Assembly: GCF_036898825.1 (NCBI RefSeq)
Contig: NZ_JARUND010000001.1
Coordinates: 2,232,001-2,296,000, forward strand
Direction: 5' to 3'
DNA from: Streptomyces sp. B21-083
Lineage (GTDB): Bacteria > Actinomycetota > Actinomycetes > Streptomycetales > Streptomycetaceae
DNA length: 64,000 bases
The notes under the pieces are model-generated. The model saw only the letters and a program-made list of their open reading frames with translations, did no database searches and was not told where the DNA came from. Of the stretch, positions 12,984 to 21,561 are shown in pieces. The translations under genes and the position numbers were made by a program. The stretch's first letter is position 1. Every line of letters begins with the position of its first letter.

Positions 12984-12995
12984 CTGACGTGTCAG
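12984..12995. promoter_or_regulatory. CTGAC-GT-GTCAG inverted repeat
   Basis: Perfect 5-base arms extended imperfectly to TA...TA lie in the promoter of the leftward DsbA-MBL-SnoaL genes. The shape is compatible with the neighbouring MarR regulator or an HxlR-type regulator; inference only. Confidence 0.4.
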
Positions 12996-13067
12996 ATATT
13001 TCCCCGCACCTGTCTCCCTCATGTGGCGCCCGTCATACCCCCGCCCGCCCCACCCGCACCCGCCGGG

Positions 13068-13610
13068 TCAGGGCAGGCGCGGCAGCTCGTCGCGCGCCGA
13101 GTGACTGAGGATGCGCAGGTCCTCGGTGAACCGCTCCCAGTCCTCGGGCGGCAGAGGCGCCACGAAGTAGCGGCGTATGTTCTCGACGTGCAGCCGGGAC
13201 GCCCGCACCACGGTCTCCTCCCCCAGCCCGGTCAGACGCACCAGCCGGCCGCGCCGGTCGTCCGGGTCCTCGGCCCGCTCGACCAGTCCGGCCGCCACCA
13301 TCCGGTCGACGAGACGGGTCACACCGCCCGTGGTCAGCACCTGCTCCTGGGCGACGGCCCGCATGGACAGCCCGGGCTTGCCCGCGCGCCCCAGGATGAG
13401 CAGCACCTCGAACATCAGGTGACTGATGCCGCACTCCTGTTCCAGCGACCGGCCGAGGAGGTACTCCAACCGGTTCGCGGCGCCCTGCAACCGCCCGAAC
13501 GCCAGCACCAGCGCGTTGTTCGCGGCCTCGCGCGGCGACGAGATCTCCGCCCGCTCAGCCCCGCCGGCACCGCCACCACGACCGCCGCTCTCGCCCTCCA
13601 CAGCTCCCAT
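13068..13610 (-). CDS. MarR-family transcriptional regulator
   Basis: A winged-helix regulator: helix-turn-helix at about residues 70-105 (SMRAVAQEQVLTTGGVTRLV) and wing AEDPDDRRGRLVRLT. The ATG at 13610 gives 180 residues. A TTG at 13649 is possible but would place the start inside a palindrome that looks like the operator, so I prefer 13610. It is divergent from the DUF4142 gene and upstream of the leftward DsbA-MBL-SnoaL genes, either of which may be its targets. Confidence 0.85.
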   Translation of the reverse strand: MGAVEGESGGRGGGAGGAERAEISSPREAANNALVLAFGRLQGAANRLEYLLGRSLEQECGISHLMFEVLLILGRAGKPGLSMRAVAQEQVLTTGGVTRLVDRMVAAGLVERAEDPDDRRGRLVRLTGLGEETVVRASRLHVENIRRYFVAPLPPEDWERFTEDLRILSHSARDELPRLP

Positions 13611-13633
13611 CCACCGATCATCCCGCGTCCTAG

Positions 13634-13652
13634 ATTTGGCAGAGTGCAAAAT
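13634..13652. promoter_or_regulatory. Palindrome between MarR and DUF4142 genes
   Basis: ATTTGGCA-GAG-TGCAAAAT, with one mismatch between arms, lies between the divergent MarR and DUF4142 genes. Position and symmetry suggest the MarR protein's own operator. Confidence 0.5.
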
Positions 13653-13728
13653 TTACCCTGCGCAATGATTGAATCCCTCCTCGCTCCCGTACCTCCTGGC
13701 GTACGAGCCGCTCACCTCAGGAGGCACC

Positions 13729-14487
13729 ATGCCCATCTCGGCCAAAAAGGCGGGGAACATCTTCGTGTTCGGCGCTCTGGGGCTGACCCTCACCGCGCTG
13801 GCCTACCCGGCCATGGTCGGGGTGCAGACCACGACGAGTTCACCGGACCGTGTCATCGCCAACACCCGGTACGGCCCGCTGACCGAGGCCGACCGGGACT
13901 TCGTGGTGAAGGTGCGGGCGGCGGGGCTGTGGGAGTACCCGCTGGGCGAGATGGCGATGGAGCGGGGCACGACCCCGGAGATGAGGGAGGCCGGCAAGCA
14001 TCTGATCGTCGGTCACGCCGGACTCGACGACATGTGCCGCAAGATCGCGCCGGAGCTCGGAGTCGTGCTGCCCAACCTGGCGTCGCCGCAACAGCAGCAG
14101 TTCGTGGCCACCGCCGACGCGGCCACCGGCAAGGAGTTCGACTCCACCGCCGTCACCATCATGCGGGTGACGCACGGGCAGATCTTCCCGGTCATCGCCA
14201 AGACCCGTGCCACCACCCGGAACTCCATGGTCCGTGCCCTGGCCGACCTGGCCAACGACACCGTTCTCGACCACATGACCGTGCTGGAGAACACCGGTCT
14301 GGTCAACATCGACCAGGTCAACTTCCAGCAGAGCACGCCACCTAAGCTGCCCAAGGACAACACGACCCCGCCGCCGCCCCAGCAGGGCGCACCGATCGTC
14401 GCGCTCACCCCGCGCCCCGACCTGAACATCCGCACGGCCGCCCCCGCGCCCACCGGCCCGCCCACTCCGGCGCCGACAGCGGGCTGA
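13729..14487 (+). CDS. DUF4142 exported protein
   Basis: The ATG at 13729 follows a good CAGGAGGCACC site and gives 252 residues. A signal or anchor segment lies at about residues 8-30 (GNIFVFGALGLTLTALAY). The DUF4142 helical bundle follows: LTEADRDFVVKVRAAGLWE, EMAMERGTTPEMREAGKHLI and VTIMRVTHGQIFPVIAKTR. The C-terminal 60 residues are Pro-rich and probably cross the cell wall. DUF4142 proteins are ferritin-like-fold envelope proteins of unknown function. It is transcribed away from the MarR gene and may be controlled by it. Confidence 0.85.
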   Translation: MPISAKKAGNIFVFGALGLTLTALAYPAMVGVQTTTSSPDRVIANTRYGPLTEADRDFVVKVRAAGLWEYPLGEMAMERGTTPEMREAGKHLIVGHAGLDDMCRKIAPELGVVLPNLASPQQQQFVATADAATGKEFDSTAVTIMRVTHGQIFPVIAKTRATTRNSMVRALADLANDTVLDHMTVLENTGLVNIDQVNFQQSTPPKLPKDNTTPPPPQQGAPIVALTPRPDLNIRTAAPAPTGPPTPAPTAG

Positions 14488-14539
14488 ACGACGCGGGCCG
14501 GGAGACTCCGGACGGGGATCTCCCGTGCCGGTGACGGTG

Positions 14540-15064
14540 TCAGACGATCACGGTGTCCACCCAGCCGAGCGGGTGCGGCTCCGTGTCGTCCGTCGCCGGG
14601 GCCGGGGGCTCGCCGCCCGCCTCGGTGAACACGGTGAGCGCCTCGACGAGCGCCGCCCGCTGGGCGGGGGCGAGACGGGCGACGATCCCGGAGATCTCGG
14701 TCCGCCGCCGAGCCGTGACGTCCTCGACGGTGCGCCGCCCCTCCTCGGTGAGGCCCAGCTGGGTCTCACGGCGGTTGTCGGGGTTGAGGTGCCGCTCGGC
14801 GAGGCCTGCCGCGATCAGCCGGTCGACCATGCGCATCGCGGTGGACGGGGCCACCTGGAGCTGGTCGGCGAGCGTCACCAGCTTGGTGTCCCCGCGGGTG
14901 GACAGCACGACCAGCATCCGGAACTGCGGAAGCGTCACGCGTTCCTCGACCGCGGCGAGGGACCGGGCGGAGACCGCCACCAGCAGCCGTGACGCCGTCA
15001 GCACCGCACGGGTCACCGCGTCAACATCGTCCATGTCCCCTGCGGGGGTCTCGCGGTCCGCCAT
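14540..15064 (-). CDS. MarR-family transcriptional regulator
   Basis: A 174-residue MarR protein after an AAAGGACCC ribosome site. Dimerisation helices come first, then the winged helix LVTLADQLQVAPSTAMRMVD (about residues 82-101), wing NPDNRRETQLGLTEEG, and a C-terminal helix. It is separated by 134 bases from the divergent LanC-like gene, which is its most obvious candidate target; the ligand is unknown. Confidence 0.88.
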   Translation of the reverse strand: MADRETPAGDMDDVDAVTRAVLTASRLLVAVSARSLAAVEERVTLPQFRMLVVLSTRGDTKLVTLADQLQVAPSTAMRMVDRLIAAGLAERHLNPDNRRETQLGLTEEGRRTVEDVTARRRTEISGIVARLAPAQRAALVEALTVFTEAGGEPPAPATDDTEPHPLGWVDTVIV

Positions 15065-15198
15065 GGGTCCTTTCTACCGTGCCGAAGTGACCACTCCCGC
15101 CCACGTGGGGAACAGATTGCCATTCACCCGTGACCGAAGCGGCGGGGCATGACCACCGGCGGTGGTCCCGCGTGATCCGGTGGTTGTAGCGTTTCCGG

Positions 15199-16575
15199 GT
15201 GCCGGACGACGACTCAAGTGACGCGATCGACCCATCCGACGGGTACCGGGAACTGGGCGAGGCCGCCTGGTCGTGGGTGCTGGACCAGATCCGCGAGGAC
15301 GACGGGCCGTGGCTGCCGGAGACGGTGTCCGAGGACCTGGCGGACGGCGGTCCGGACCCCGTACCCGCGAAGGACCGCGACAGCCTGTACGGAGGGATCG
15401 GGGGCCTGGCCCCCGTGCTGGCCGAGATCGCCCGGCACCGCGAACCCACCGACCGGGAGCGGTCGTTGGCGACAGGGATCGTGACGAGACTGTCGGCGGC
15501 GGTGCGGACCCGGACGGAACCCTCGCTGTACGACGGTCTCGCCGGAGACGTGACGGCGCTGCGGCTGCTCGCACCGGGCACGGAGTCGGTAGCGCTGCGG
15601 CGGCTGGCCGAGCTGGCGGCCCCCGACGGCTGGCGGACCACCGTCGAGTTCGAAGCGTGTTCCGACGCGCCGCTGAACGACATCATCATGGGCACCGCGG
15701 GCGTGGTGCTCACCGCAGTCTGGGCGGGCGGCGAACACGCGGAGTCCATCGCGACGACGGGCTGCGAGGCGCTGCTGCGGGTGGCGCACCGGACGGAGGC
15801 CGGCCTGGACTGGGGCATCGGGGCGGCCACCGGGTCGCGGGCGCCGAACTACTCGCACGGCACCGCCGGAGTGGCCTCGGCGCTGGCCGTGGCGGGGGCC
15901 GCGCTGGGCCGCGAGGACTTCGTCGAGGCGGCCGTCCAGGGAGCCCGGCACGTCCTGTCGGTGGGCTCCCTGGAAGACGGTGGTTTCGTCGTTCCGCACA
16001 CGATCCCGCCGTCGAGGCGGGAGGTCGAGCCGGTGACGTACACCTGGTGCCACGGTCCGGCGGGCACCTCGCACCTGTTCTCGGCGCTGGCGCACGCGGG
16101 CGTCACGAAGGTGTCGGGGCTGGACGTGGGTGAGCTGCGGCAGCGCTGTCTGACCTCGATCCTCACCTCGGGTGTCCCGCGGCGGCTGCGCCCCGGCTTC
16201 TGGGACAACGACGGCCGCTGCTGCGGCACGGCGGGCGTGGGCGACGTACTCCTGGACGCGGCTCAGGACAGTGCGGACGCCGACACCGCGAAGGCCCTGG
16301 TGCGGGCGGCCCGGGTGATGGGCGACGCGTTGGTGGAGCGGGCCGTCAGGGACGGGGCGGGCGCCCGCTGGCGGTTCGTCGAATACCGTCAGGAGTCCCC
16401 GCTGCTGCCGCCGGGCACCGCGTGGATGCAGGGCGCGGCGGGTATCGCGGCGTATCTGTTCCGGCTGGCCCGGTTCCTCGACATCGGGCCGGAGGCGGTG
16501 GTGGTGGACCGGCCGGACCAGTGGTGGGCGGTGCCGGAGCGGCTGCGCGTCGCGGGCGGTACGGCCGTGTCCTGA
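15199..16575 (+). CDS. Orphan LanC-like protein
   Basis: A 458-residue alpha/alpha-barrel protein of the lanthionine-cyclase family. GxxG-type repeats include SLYGGIGGLAPVL, NDIIMGTAGVVL, NYSHGTAGVASAL and WMQGAAGIAAYL. Zinc-site motifs are WCHGPAGTSH and RCCGTAGVGD, giving a Cys, then Cys-Cys in place of the more common Cys-His. Typical LanC enzymes add cysteine thiols to dehydroamino acids to make lanthionine rings. No LanB/LanM dehydratase, transporter or precursor-peptide gene lies next to it, so it is probably not part of a classical lantibiotic cluster; it may act like eukaryotic LANCL on damaged or dehydrated proteins. GTG start. Confidence 0.85.
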   Translation: MPDDDSSDAIDPSDGYRELGEAAWSWVLDQIREDDGPWLPETVSEDLADGGPDPVPAKDRDSLYGGIGGLAPVLAEIARHREPTDRERSLATGIVTRLSAAVRTRTEPSLYDGLAGDVTALRLLAPGTESVALRRLAELAAPDGWRTTVEFEACSDAPLNDIIMGTAGVVLTAVWAGGEHAESIATTGCEALLRVAHRTEAGLDWGIGAATGSRAPNYSHGTAGVASALAVAGAALGREDFVEAAVQGARHVLSVGSLEDGGFVVPHTIPPSRREVEPVTYTWCHGPAGTSHLFSALAHAGVTKVSGLDVGELRQRCLTSILTSGVPRRLRPGFWDNDGRCCGTAGVGDVLLDAAQDSADADTAKALVRAARVMGDALVERAVRDGAGARWRFVEYRQESPLLPPGTAWMQGAAGIAAYLFRLARFLDIGPEAVVVDRPDQWWAVPERLRVAGGTAVS

Positions 16576-16601
16576 GCGTCCTCGGTGAACCGCTGGAACG
16601 C

Positions 16602-18701
16602 TCAGGTCAGCGCCTGTTCCGCCCAGATCGTCTTGCCGTTCCTGGTGTGCCGGGTGCCCCAGCTGGTGGTGAGCTGGGCGACCAGGAGGAGGCCCCGGCC
16701 GCCCTCGTCGGAGATCCTGGCCCGGCGCAGGTGCGGTGAGGTGGAACTGCCGTCGGAGACTTCGCAGATGAGCGTACGGTCGTGGATCAGCCGGAGCTGG
16801 ATGGGGTCGGCGCCGTAGCGGATCGCGTTGGTGACCAGTTCGCTGACGACCAGTTCGGTGACGAAGGCGGCCTCGTCCAGGCCCCACTGCTCCAGCTGGG
16901 CGACGGCGCGTCTGCGGGCCTCGGCGACCACCTCGAAGTCGGCGGGCAGGTCCCAGACGCGGACCTGGCCGGCGTCCAGGGCGCGGGTACGGGCCAGCAC
17001 CAGGGCGACGTCGTCGCCGGGTCGCGTCGTCGGCAGGAGGGCGGCCAGGACCTTGTCGCAGCGGTCCTCCAGCGAGGCTCCCGTGCTGTGACCGGCGGCG
17101 AGGGTCCGAGCGAGCAGGGCGATTCCGAGGTCCGGGTCGCGTTCGGCCGCCTCGACCAGCCCGTCCGTGAACAAGGTGACGAGGGTGCCCTCCGGCAGCT
17201 GGACCTCGGTGGTCTCGAAGGGCAGCCCGCCGACCCCGAGCACCGGTCCGACGCTCACGTCCACCACGCGGGTCTCGCCGTCCGGCATGACCAGCACGGG
17301 TGGCGGGTGGCCGGCGCTGGCCACGGTCAGCTCGCGGGACACCGGGTCGTAGACCGCGTACAGACAGGTCGCCCCCGTGGCGCCGACGGCCACCCGGTCG
17401 CCGCCGGTGGCGCTGTCGTCGTCCGCGGCGAGGCGCAGGACCAGGTCGTCGAGGTGGGCCAGGAGTTCGTCGGGCGGGAGGTCGACGTCGGCGAGCGTCT
17501 GGACCGCCGTACGCAGTCTGCCCATGGTCGCCGACGCCTGGATGCCGTGGCCGACCACGTCGCCGACGACGAGGCCGACGCGCGCGCCCGAGAGGGGGAT
17601 GACGTCGAACCAGTCGCCGCCGACGCCGGCCGTCGAGTCGGTGGGCAGATAGCGGGAGGCGACGTCCACCGCCGACTGCCGGGAGGGACCGCGCGGCAGC
17701 AGGCTCTCCTGGAGGGCGAGGGCGGTGCCGCGTTCGCGGGTGTAGCGGCGGGCGTTGTCGACGGAGAGGGCGGCGCGGCTCGCCAGTTCCTTCGCGAGGA
17801 CGTAGTCGTCCTCGTTGAAGACGTCGGGCCGGGTGCGCAGCAGGACGGCGACGCCGAGCGTCGTCCCGCGCGCGATGAGCGGCACCGCCACCAGCGAGGT
17901 GACGACGATTCCGCGCAGGCTCTCGGCCCGCACGGGCGCGCTCGCCATCCACCGGTCGAAGTCGGGGGCCCCGCTGTGGCTGAGCACGGCCTGCCCGGTG
18001 CGCAGGGCGCGGGCGGGCGGGGAGTACGGCGGGTAGGTGTCGGTGGCGCCCGGGCCGAGCACGGCCCCGGGCCGACGGTCCGTCCCCGTGGCGTGCGCGA
18101 GGCGGCGCAGGACGACCTCGCCGTCCGGGCCGGCGTCGGCGGGCTCGTCGCCGCGCATGACCGCCTCCAGCAGGTCGACGCTGGCGAAGTCGGCGAACCG
18201 GGGAACGACCAGGTCGGCGAGTTCCTGGGCGGTACGGTCGAGGTCGAGGCTGGTGCCGATCGACACGGCCGCCTCGTCGAGCACCGCCAGCCGCTGCCGC
18301 GCCCAGTGCTGCTCGCTGCTGTCGAACGCGGCCATCCCGACCGCGCACACCTCGCCCGAGGCGTCCCGGACGGGCCACAGCTCCAGGTTCCAGGCGTGCT
18401 CGCGGATCCCGGAGGGCGCCCGCGTGAAGCTCTCGTAGTGCGTGGGCTTGCCCGTCTCGGCCACGTTCCGCAGGGCGGCCAGCATGCCGAGCTGTTCGAC
18501 GTCCGCCGGTACTCCGTACGGGAAGACCTGGCCGAGCAGCACGTCCTCCTCGACGCCCATCACCTGGCAGGCCACGGCGTTGAGCCGCCGGTACCGCTGC
18601 TCGATGTCGAAGACGGACATCGAGAACGTCGCCTGCTGGACGGCCTGTTCCACCAGGTCGGATCCGCCTTGATGGTCGTCGTCAGCGCGTGCGGAGGCCA
18701 T
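16602..18701 (-). CDS. PAS-GAF-SpoIIE phosphatase-HATPase signalling protein
   Basis: A 699-residue multidomain regulator. The ATG at 18701 follows a strong GGGGGAGGAC site. Order: PAS domain (about 25-135, FDIEQRYRRLNAVACQVMGV), GAF domain (about 150-300), SpoIIE/PP2C phosphatase (about 325-535; GGDWFDVIPL, VVGDVVGHGIQASATMG, TLFTDGLVEA), and a C-terminal GHKL anti-sigma kinase-type ATPase (SELVTNAIRYGADP, DEGGRGLLLV). Such proteins dephosphorylate anti-anti-sigma factors and may also phosphorylate them, controlling alternative sigma factors in Streptomyces. No cognate sigma or STAS gene is adjacent. Confidence 0.92.
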   Translation of the reverse strand: MASARADDDHQGGSDLVEQAVQQATFSMSVFDIEQRYRRLNAVACQVMGVEEDVLLGQVFPYGVPADVEQLGMLAALRNVAETGKPTHYESFTRAPSGIREHAWNLELWPVRDASGEVCAVGMAAFDSSEQHWARQRLAVLDEAAVSIGTSLDLDRTAQELADLVVPRFADFASVDLLEAVMRGDEPADAGPDGEVVLRRLAHATGTDRRPGAVLGPGATDTYPPYSPPARALRTGQAVLSHSGAPDFDRWMASAPVRAESLRGIVVTSLVAVPLIARGTTLGVAVLLRTRPDVFNEDDYVLAKELASRAALSVDNARRYTRERGTALALQESLLPRGPSRQSAVDVASRYLPTDSTAGVGGDWFDVIPLSGARVGLVVGDVVGHGIQASATMGRLRTAVQTLADVDLPPDELLAHLDDLVLRLAADDDSATGGDRVAVGATGATCLYAVYDPVSRELTVASAGHPPPVLVMPDGETRVVDVSVGPVLGVGGLPFETTEVQLPEGTLVTLFTDGLVEAAERDPDLGIALLARTLAAGHSTGASLEDRCDKVLAALLPTTRPGDDVALVLARTRALDAGQVRVWDLPADFEVVAEARRRAVAQLEQWGLDEAAFVTELVVSELVTNAIRYGADPIQLRLIHDRTLICEVSDGSSTSPHLRRARISDEGGRGLLLVAQLTTSWGTRHTRNGKTIWAEQALT

Positions 18702-18800
18702 GGATCCAGTGTCCTCCCCCGGCCCGGACGGCAACAACCGAACACGTCCGAACGCGCACGGTGAGTTCGCGTACGCCCGGCGCGGTGCGGGCCGGGCGGC

Positions 18801-19472
18801 TCAGTGGGCCCAGTCGCCCCGGACATGGCCGAGGTGCCGGGTCATCACGGTCCGTACGCGCTCGGTGTCCCGGGCGAGGAGCGCGTCGAGGATCTCCAGG
18901 TGCTCCTCGGCGGTGGACTTCAGCAGGCCCCGCTCGGCCAGCGCGGTCAGCCCGTACAGCCGGGACCGGGCGCGCAGGTCGCCGACGACCTCGACCAGAT
19001 GCTGGTTGCCGGCCAGGGCGAGCAGACCGAGGTGGAAGCGGCGGTCGGCCTCGACGTGGGCGATGAGATCGCCGCTGTCCGCCGCGGCCACGCTTTCCTC
19101 CGCGTGCGGGCGCAGCGCCTCCAGGTCGGCCGGGTCGGCGGTCGCGGCGAGGCCGACGGTGGTCGGGATCTCGATCAGCGACCGGATGTGCGTGTACTCG
19201 TCGAGCTGCCGCTCGGAGACCGTGGTGACCCGGAAACCCTTGTTGGGTACGGGGTCGACCACGCCCTCCTTCACCAGGTCGAGCATGGCTTCGCGCACCG
19301 GGGTCGCCGAGACGCCGAAGCGGGCGGCGAGCGAGGGCGCCGAGTAGACCTCGCCGGGCCGCAGTTCACCGGCGACGAGCGCGGCCCGGAGCGCGTCGGC
19401 GACGCTCGCCCGGTAGCTGGGCCGTGACCCGCCGATGCTGGGCAGGGCGGGCCCGGTGCGCTGAGCGGCCAT
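18801..19472 (-). CDS. GntR/FadR-family regulator of the hydroxyproline operon
   Basis: A 223-residue FadR-subfamily protein: N-terminal winged helix (about 25-90; PSLAARFGVSATPVREAMLD) and C-terminal FCD ligand domain with metal-type histidines (HVEADRRFHLGLLALAGNQH). Last gene of the leftward six-gene set, 35 bases after the epimerase. It probably senses hydroxyproline or an intermediate and represses the operon; the ligand is inferred from context. Confidence 0.88.
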   Translation of the reverse strand: MAAQRTGPALPSIGGSRPSYRASVADALRAALVAGELRPGEVYSAPSLAARFGVSATPVREAMLDLVKEGVVDPVPNKGFRVTTVSERQLDEYTHIRSLIEIPTTVGLAATADPADLEALRPHAEESVAAADSGDLIAHVEADRRFHLGLLALAGNQHLVEVVGDLRARSRLYGLTALAERGLLKSTAEEHLEILDALLARDTERVRTVMTRHLGHVRGDWAH

Positions 19473-19507
19473 GGGTTCTCCTGGGTGGATCTCGGTTCGT
19501 GCGGTGT

Positions 19508-20509
19508 TCAGAGTACGAACCCGGCCGGGAACGGGTCGTCCGGGTCCAGCAGATACTGCGCGGTGCCCGTGATCCAGGCGCGGCCGGTGATCGTGGGCAC
19601 CACCGCCGGGCGCCCGGCGACCTCCGTGCTCTCGACGAGCCGCCCGGTGAACGACGTGCCGATGAAGGACTCGTTCACGAAGTCCTGGTGCAGGGGGAGT
19701 TCACCACGTGCGTGCAGCTGGGCCATCCGGGCGGAGGTCCCGGTGCCGCAGGGCGAGCGGTCGAACCAGCCGGGGTGGATGGCCATCGCGTGCCGGGAGC
19801 GGGCGGCGTTCGAGCCGGGGGCCGCCAGGTAGACGTGGTGGACGCCGCTGATGGTCGGGTTCTCGGGGTGTACGGGGGGACTGTCGGCGTTGATCGCGTC
19901 CATCAGGGCGAGTCCGGCGGCGAGGATGTCGTCCTTCCGCTCCCGCTCGAAGGGCAGGCCGAACTGGTCGAGGGGCAGGATGGCGTAGAAGTTACCGCCG
20001 AAGGCGAGGTCGTACGTCACCGTGCGGCCGTCGGCAAGGGTCGCCTTGCGGTCCAACTCCACTGCGAACGAAGGTACGTTGCGGATCGTGACGGCCTTGG
20101 CCGCGCCGTTCTCCACCGCCACCTCGGCGACGACGAGCCCGGCGGGGGTGTCCAGGCGGATGGTGGTGACCGGTTCGACGACCGGGACCATGCCGGTCTC
20201 GACGAGTACGGTCGCCACGCCGATCGTGCCGTGGCCGCACACCGGCAGATAGCCGGAGACCTCGATGTAGACCACGCCGTAGTCGCAGTCGGGCCGGGTC
20301 GGCGGCTGGAGGATCGCCCCGCTCATGGCGGGGTGGCCGCGTGGCTCGTTCATCAGGAAGTTCCGTACGTCGTCCCGGTGTTCGCGGAACCACAGCCGGC
20401 GTTCGTTCATCGTCTCGCCGGGGATCGTGCCGATCCCGCCGGTGACGACCCGGGTCGGCATGCCCTCGGTGTGCGAGTCGACGGCGTGCATGACGAGCTT
20501 GCTGCGCAT
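19508..20509 (-). CDS. 4-hydroxyproline 2-epimerase (proline racemase family)
   Basis: Inverts trans-4-hydroxy-L-proline at C2 to cis-4-hydroxy-D-proline, the first step of the bacterial pathway. A 333-residue protein with both catalytic cysteines: PVCGHGTIGVA (about residue 90) and SPCGTGTSARMA (about 252). A Thr in place of the first Cys would mark a dehydratase, so this is the two-cysteine racemase/epimerase type. Ligand motifs FGGNFYAI and HGTI are present. The neighbouring DapA-like lyase and three dehydrogenase subunits make hydroxyproline much likelier than proline as substrate. Confidence 0.88.
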   Translation of the reverse strand: MRSKLVMHAVDSHTEGMPTRVVTGGIGTIPGETMNERRLWFREHRDDVRNFLMNEPRGHPAMSGAILQPPTRPDCDYGVVYIEVSGYLPVCGHGTIGVATVLVETGMVPVVEPVTTIRLDTPAGLVVAEVAVENGAAKAVTIRNVPSFAVELDRKATLADGRTVTYDLAFGGNFYAILPLDQFGLPFERERKDDILAAGLALMDAINADSPPVHPENPTISGVHHVYLAAPGSNAARSRHAMAIHPGWFDRSPCGTGTSARMAQLHARGELPLHQDFVNESFIGTSFTGRLVESTEVAGRPAVVPTITGRAWITGTAQYLLDPDDPFPAGFVL

Positions 20510-20563
20510 GATCGCGATCCTCTCAGGTTCACTCGGGTCAACGCGGGTCGGCCGGCCGCCGGC

Positions 20564-21463
20564 TCAGCCGAGGCCGAGGGCGACGGCCTTCTCGGTGGCC
20601 TCGCGGACCGCCTTCTCCTGCTCCGGCAGCAGGGGCATACGCGGTGGGCGGACCGGACCGCCGTGCCGGCCGACGATGTCCATCGACAGCTTGATCGCCT
20701 GCACGAACTCGACCTTGGAGTCCCAGCGGTGCAGGGCGTGCAGCTGCTGGTAGAGCGGCAGCGCGGTGGCCAGCTCGCCTGCCACCGCGGCGCGGTACAG
20801 CTCGACCGTCGCCCGGGGCAGGGCGTTGGGGTAGCCGGCGACCCAGCCCACCGCTCCGGCGGTGGCCAGCTCCAGCAGGACGTCGTCGGCGCCGATCAAC
20901 ACATCGAGTTCCGGGGCGAGTTCCTGGATCTGGTAGATACGCCGGGTGTCCCCGGAGAACTCCTTCACACCCTTGATGTGTCCGGCCGCGTGCAGCTTGG
21001 CGAGCAGTTCGGGGGTGAGGTCGATCTTGGTGTCGATCGGGTTGTTGTAGGCCACGATGTCGATACCGACCTCGGCGACGGCGGCGTAGTGCGCGAGCAC
21101 CGAACGCTCGTCGCCACGATAGGCGTTGGGCGGCAGCAGCATGACGGCGGCGCAGCCGGCGTCCTTGGCCTGCGCGGCCCAGCGGCCGGACTCGGTGGAG
21201 CCGTAGGCGGCCACACCGGGCATGACCCGGTCTCCGCCGATCGCGCCGACAGCGGTCTCGACGACCTTCGCCCGCTCCTCGGCGGTCAGCACCTGGTACT
21301 CGCCGAGCGAGCCGTTCGGTACGACGCCGTCGCAGCCGTTCTCGACGAGCCAGCGGCAATGGTCCGCGTACGCGGCGTAGTTGACGCTCAGATCGTCGTT
21401 CAACGGCAATGCGGTGGCGACGAGAACGCCTCGCCAGACGGGGGTGGGGGCAGGGGTACTCAT
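20564..21463 (-). CDS. DapA-family deaminase, probable pyrroline-4-hydroxy-2-carboxylate deaminase
   Basis: A 299-residue TIM-barrel Schiff-base enzyme of the DapA/NAL family: GSLGEYQVLTAEER substrate loop, catalytic-region Tyr in IDIVAYNNP, Schiff-base Lys in HIKGVKEFSGDT. In hydroxyproline operons this family converts delta1-pyrroline-4-hydroxy-2-carboxylate to 2-oxoglutarate semialdehyde with loss of ammonia. True dihydrodipicolinate synthase is the alternative by sequence, but the context argues for the catabolic enzyme. The next enzyme, oxoglutarate-semialdehyde dehydrogenase, is not in the window. Confidence 0.85.
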   Translation of the reverse strand: MSTPAPTPVWRGVLVATALPLNDDLSVNYAAYADHCRWLVENGCDGVVPNGSLGEYQVLTAEERAKVVETAVGAIGGDRVMPGVAAYGSTESGRWAAQAKDAGCAAVMLLPPNAYRGDERSVLAHYAAVAEVGIDIVAYNNPIDTKIDLTPELLAKLHAAGHIKGVKEFSGDTRRIYQIQELAPELDVLIGADDVLLELATAGAVGWVAGYPNALPRATVELYRAAVAGELATALPLYQQLHALHRWDSKVEFVQAIKLSMDIVGRHGGPVRPPRMPLLPEQEKAVREATEKAVALGLG

Positions 21464-21497
21464 GGGTGCCTCAGCTTTCGGAATCCGGGTTAGGGAA

Positions 21498-21550
21498 GCG
21501 CCCTATAGGGGCGCGGGGAACTGCGCGACCAGCCACAACGGCCCCGCAGA
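21498..21550. repeat. Streptomyces REP-like intergenic element
   Basis: Begins with the hairpin GCGCCC-TATA-GGGGCGC and continues GCGGGGAACTGCGCGACCAG and CCACAACG, a sequence I recognise as recurring in intergenic regions of streptomycete genomes. It lies inside the hydroxyproline operon, between the DapA-like gene and the FAD subunit. A related sequence on the minus strand overlaps the start of the monooxygenase fusion near 32.9 kb. Confidence 0.65.
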
Positions 21551-21561
21551 CGACTTGGACC

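Noticed and set aside
15214..18378. 1054-codon minus-strand frame across LanC-like and SpoIIE genes
   Set aside because: Arg/Pro/Gly-rich shadow; both real genes have clear domains in other frames.
16782..18764. 660-codon plus-strand frame opposite the SpoIIE gene
   Set aside because: Antisense composition without motifs; the opposite strand has four recognisable domains.
21498..21550. Possible tRNA or attachment site at the GCGCCC-TATA-GGGGCGC hairpin
   Set aside because: No cloverleaf or T-loop sequence; it matches a dispersed intergenic element instead.
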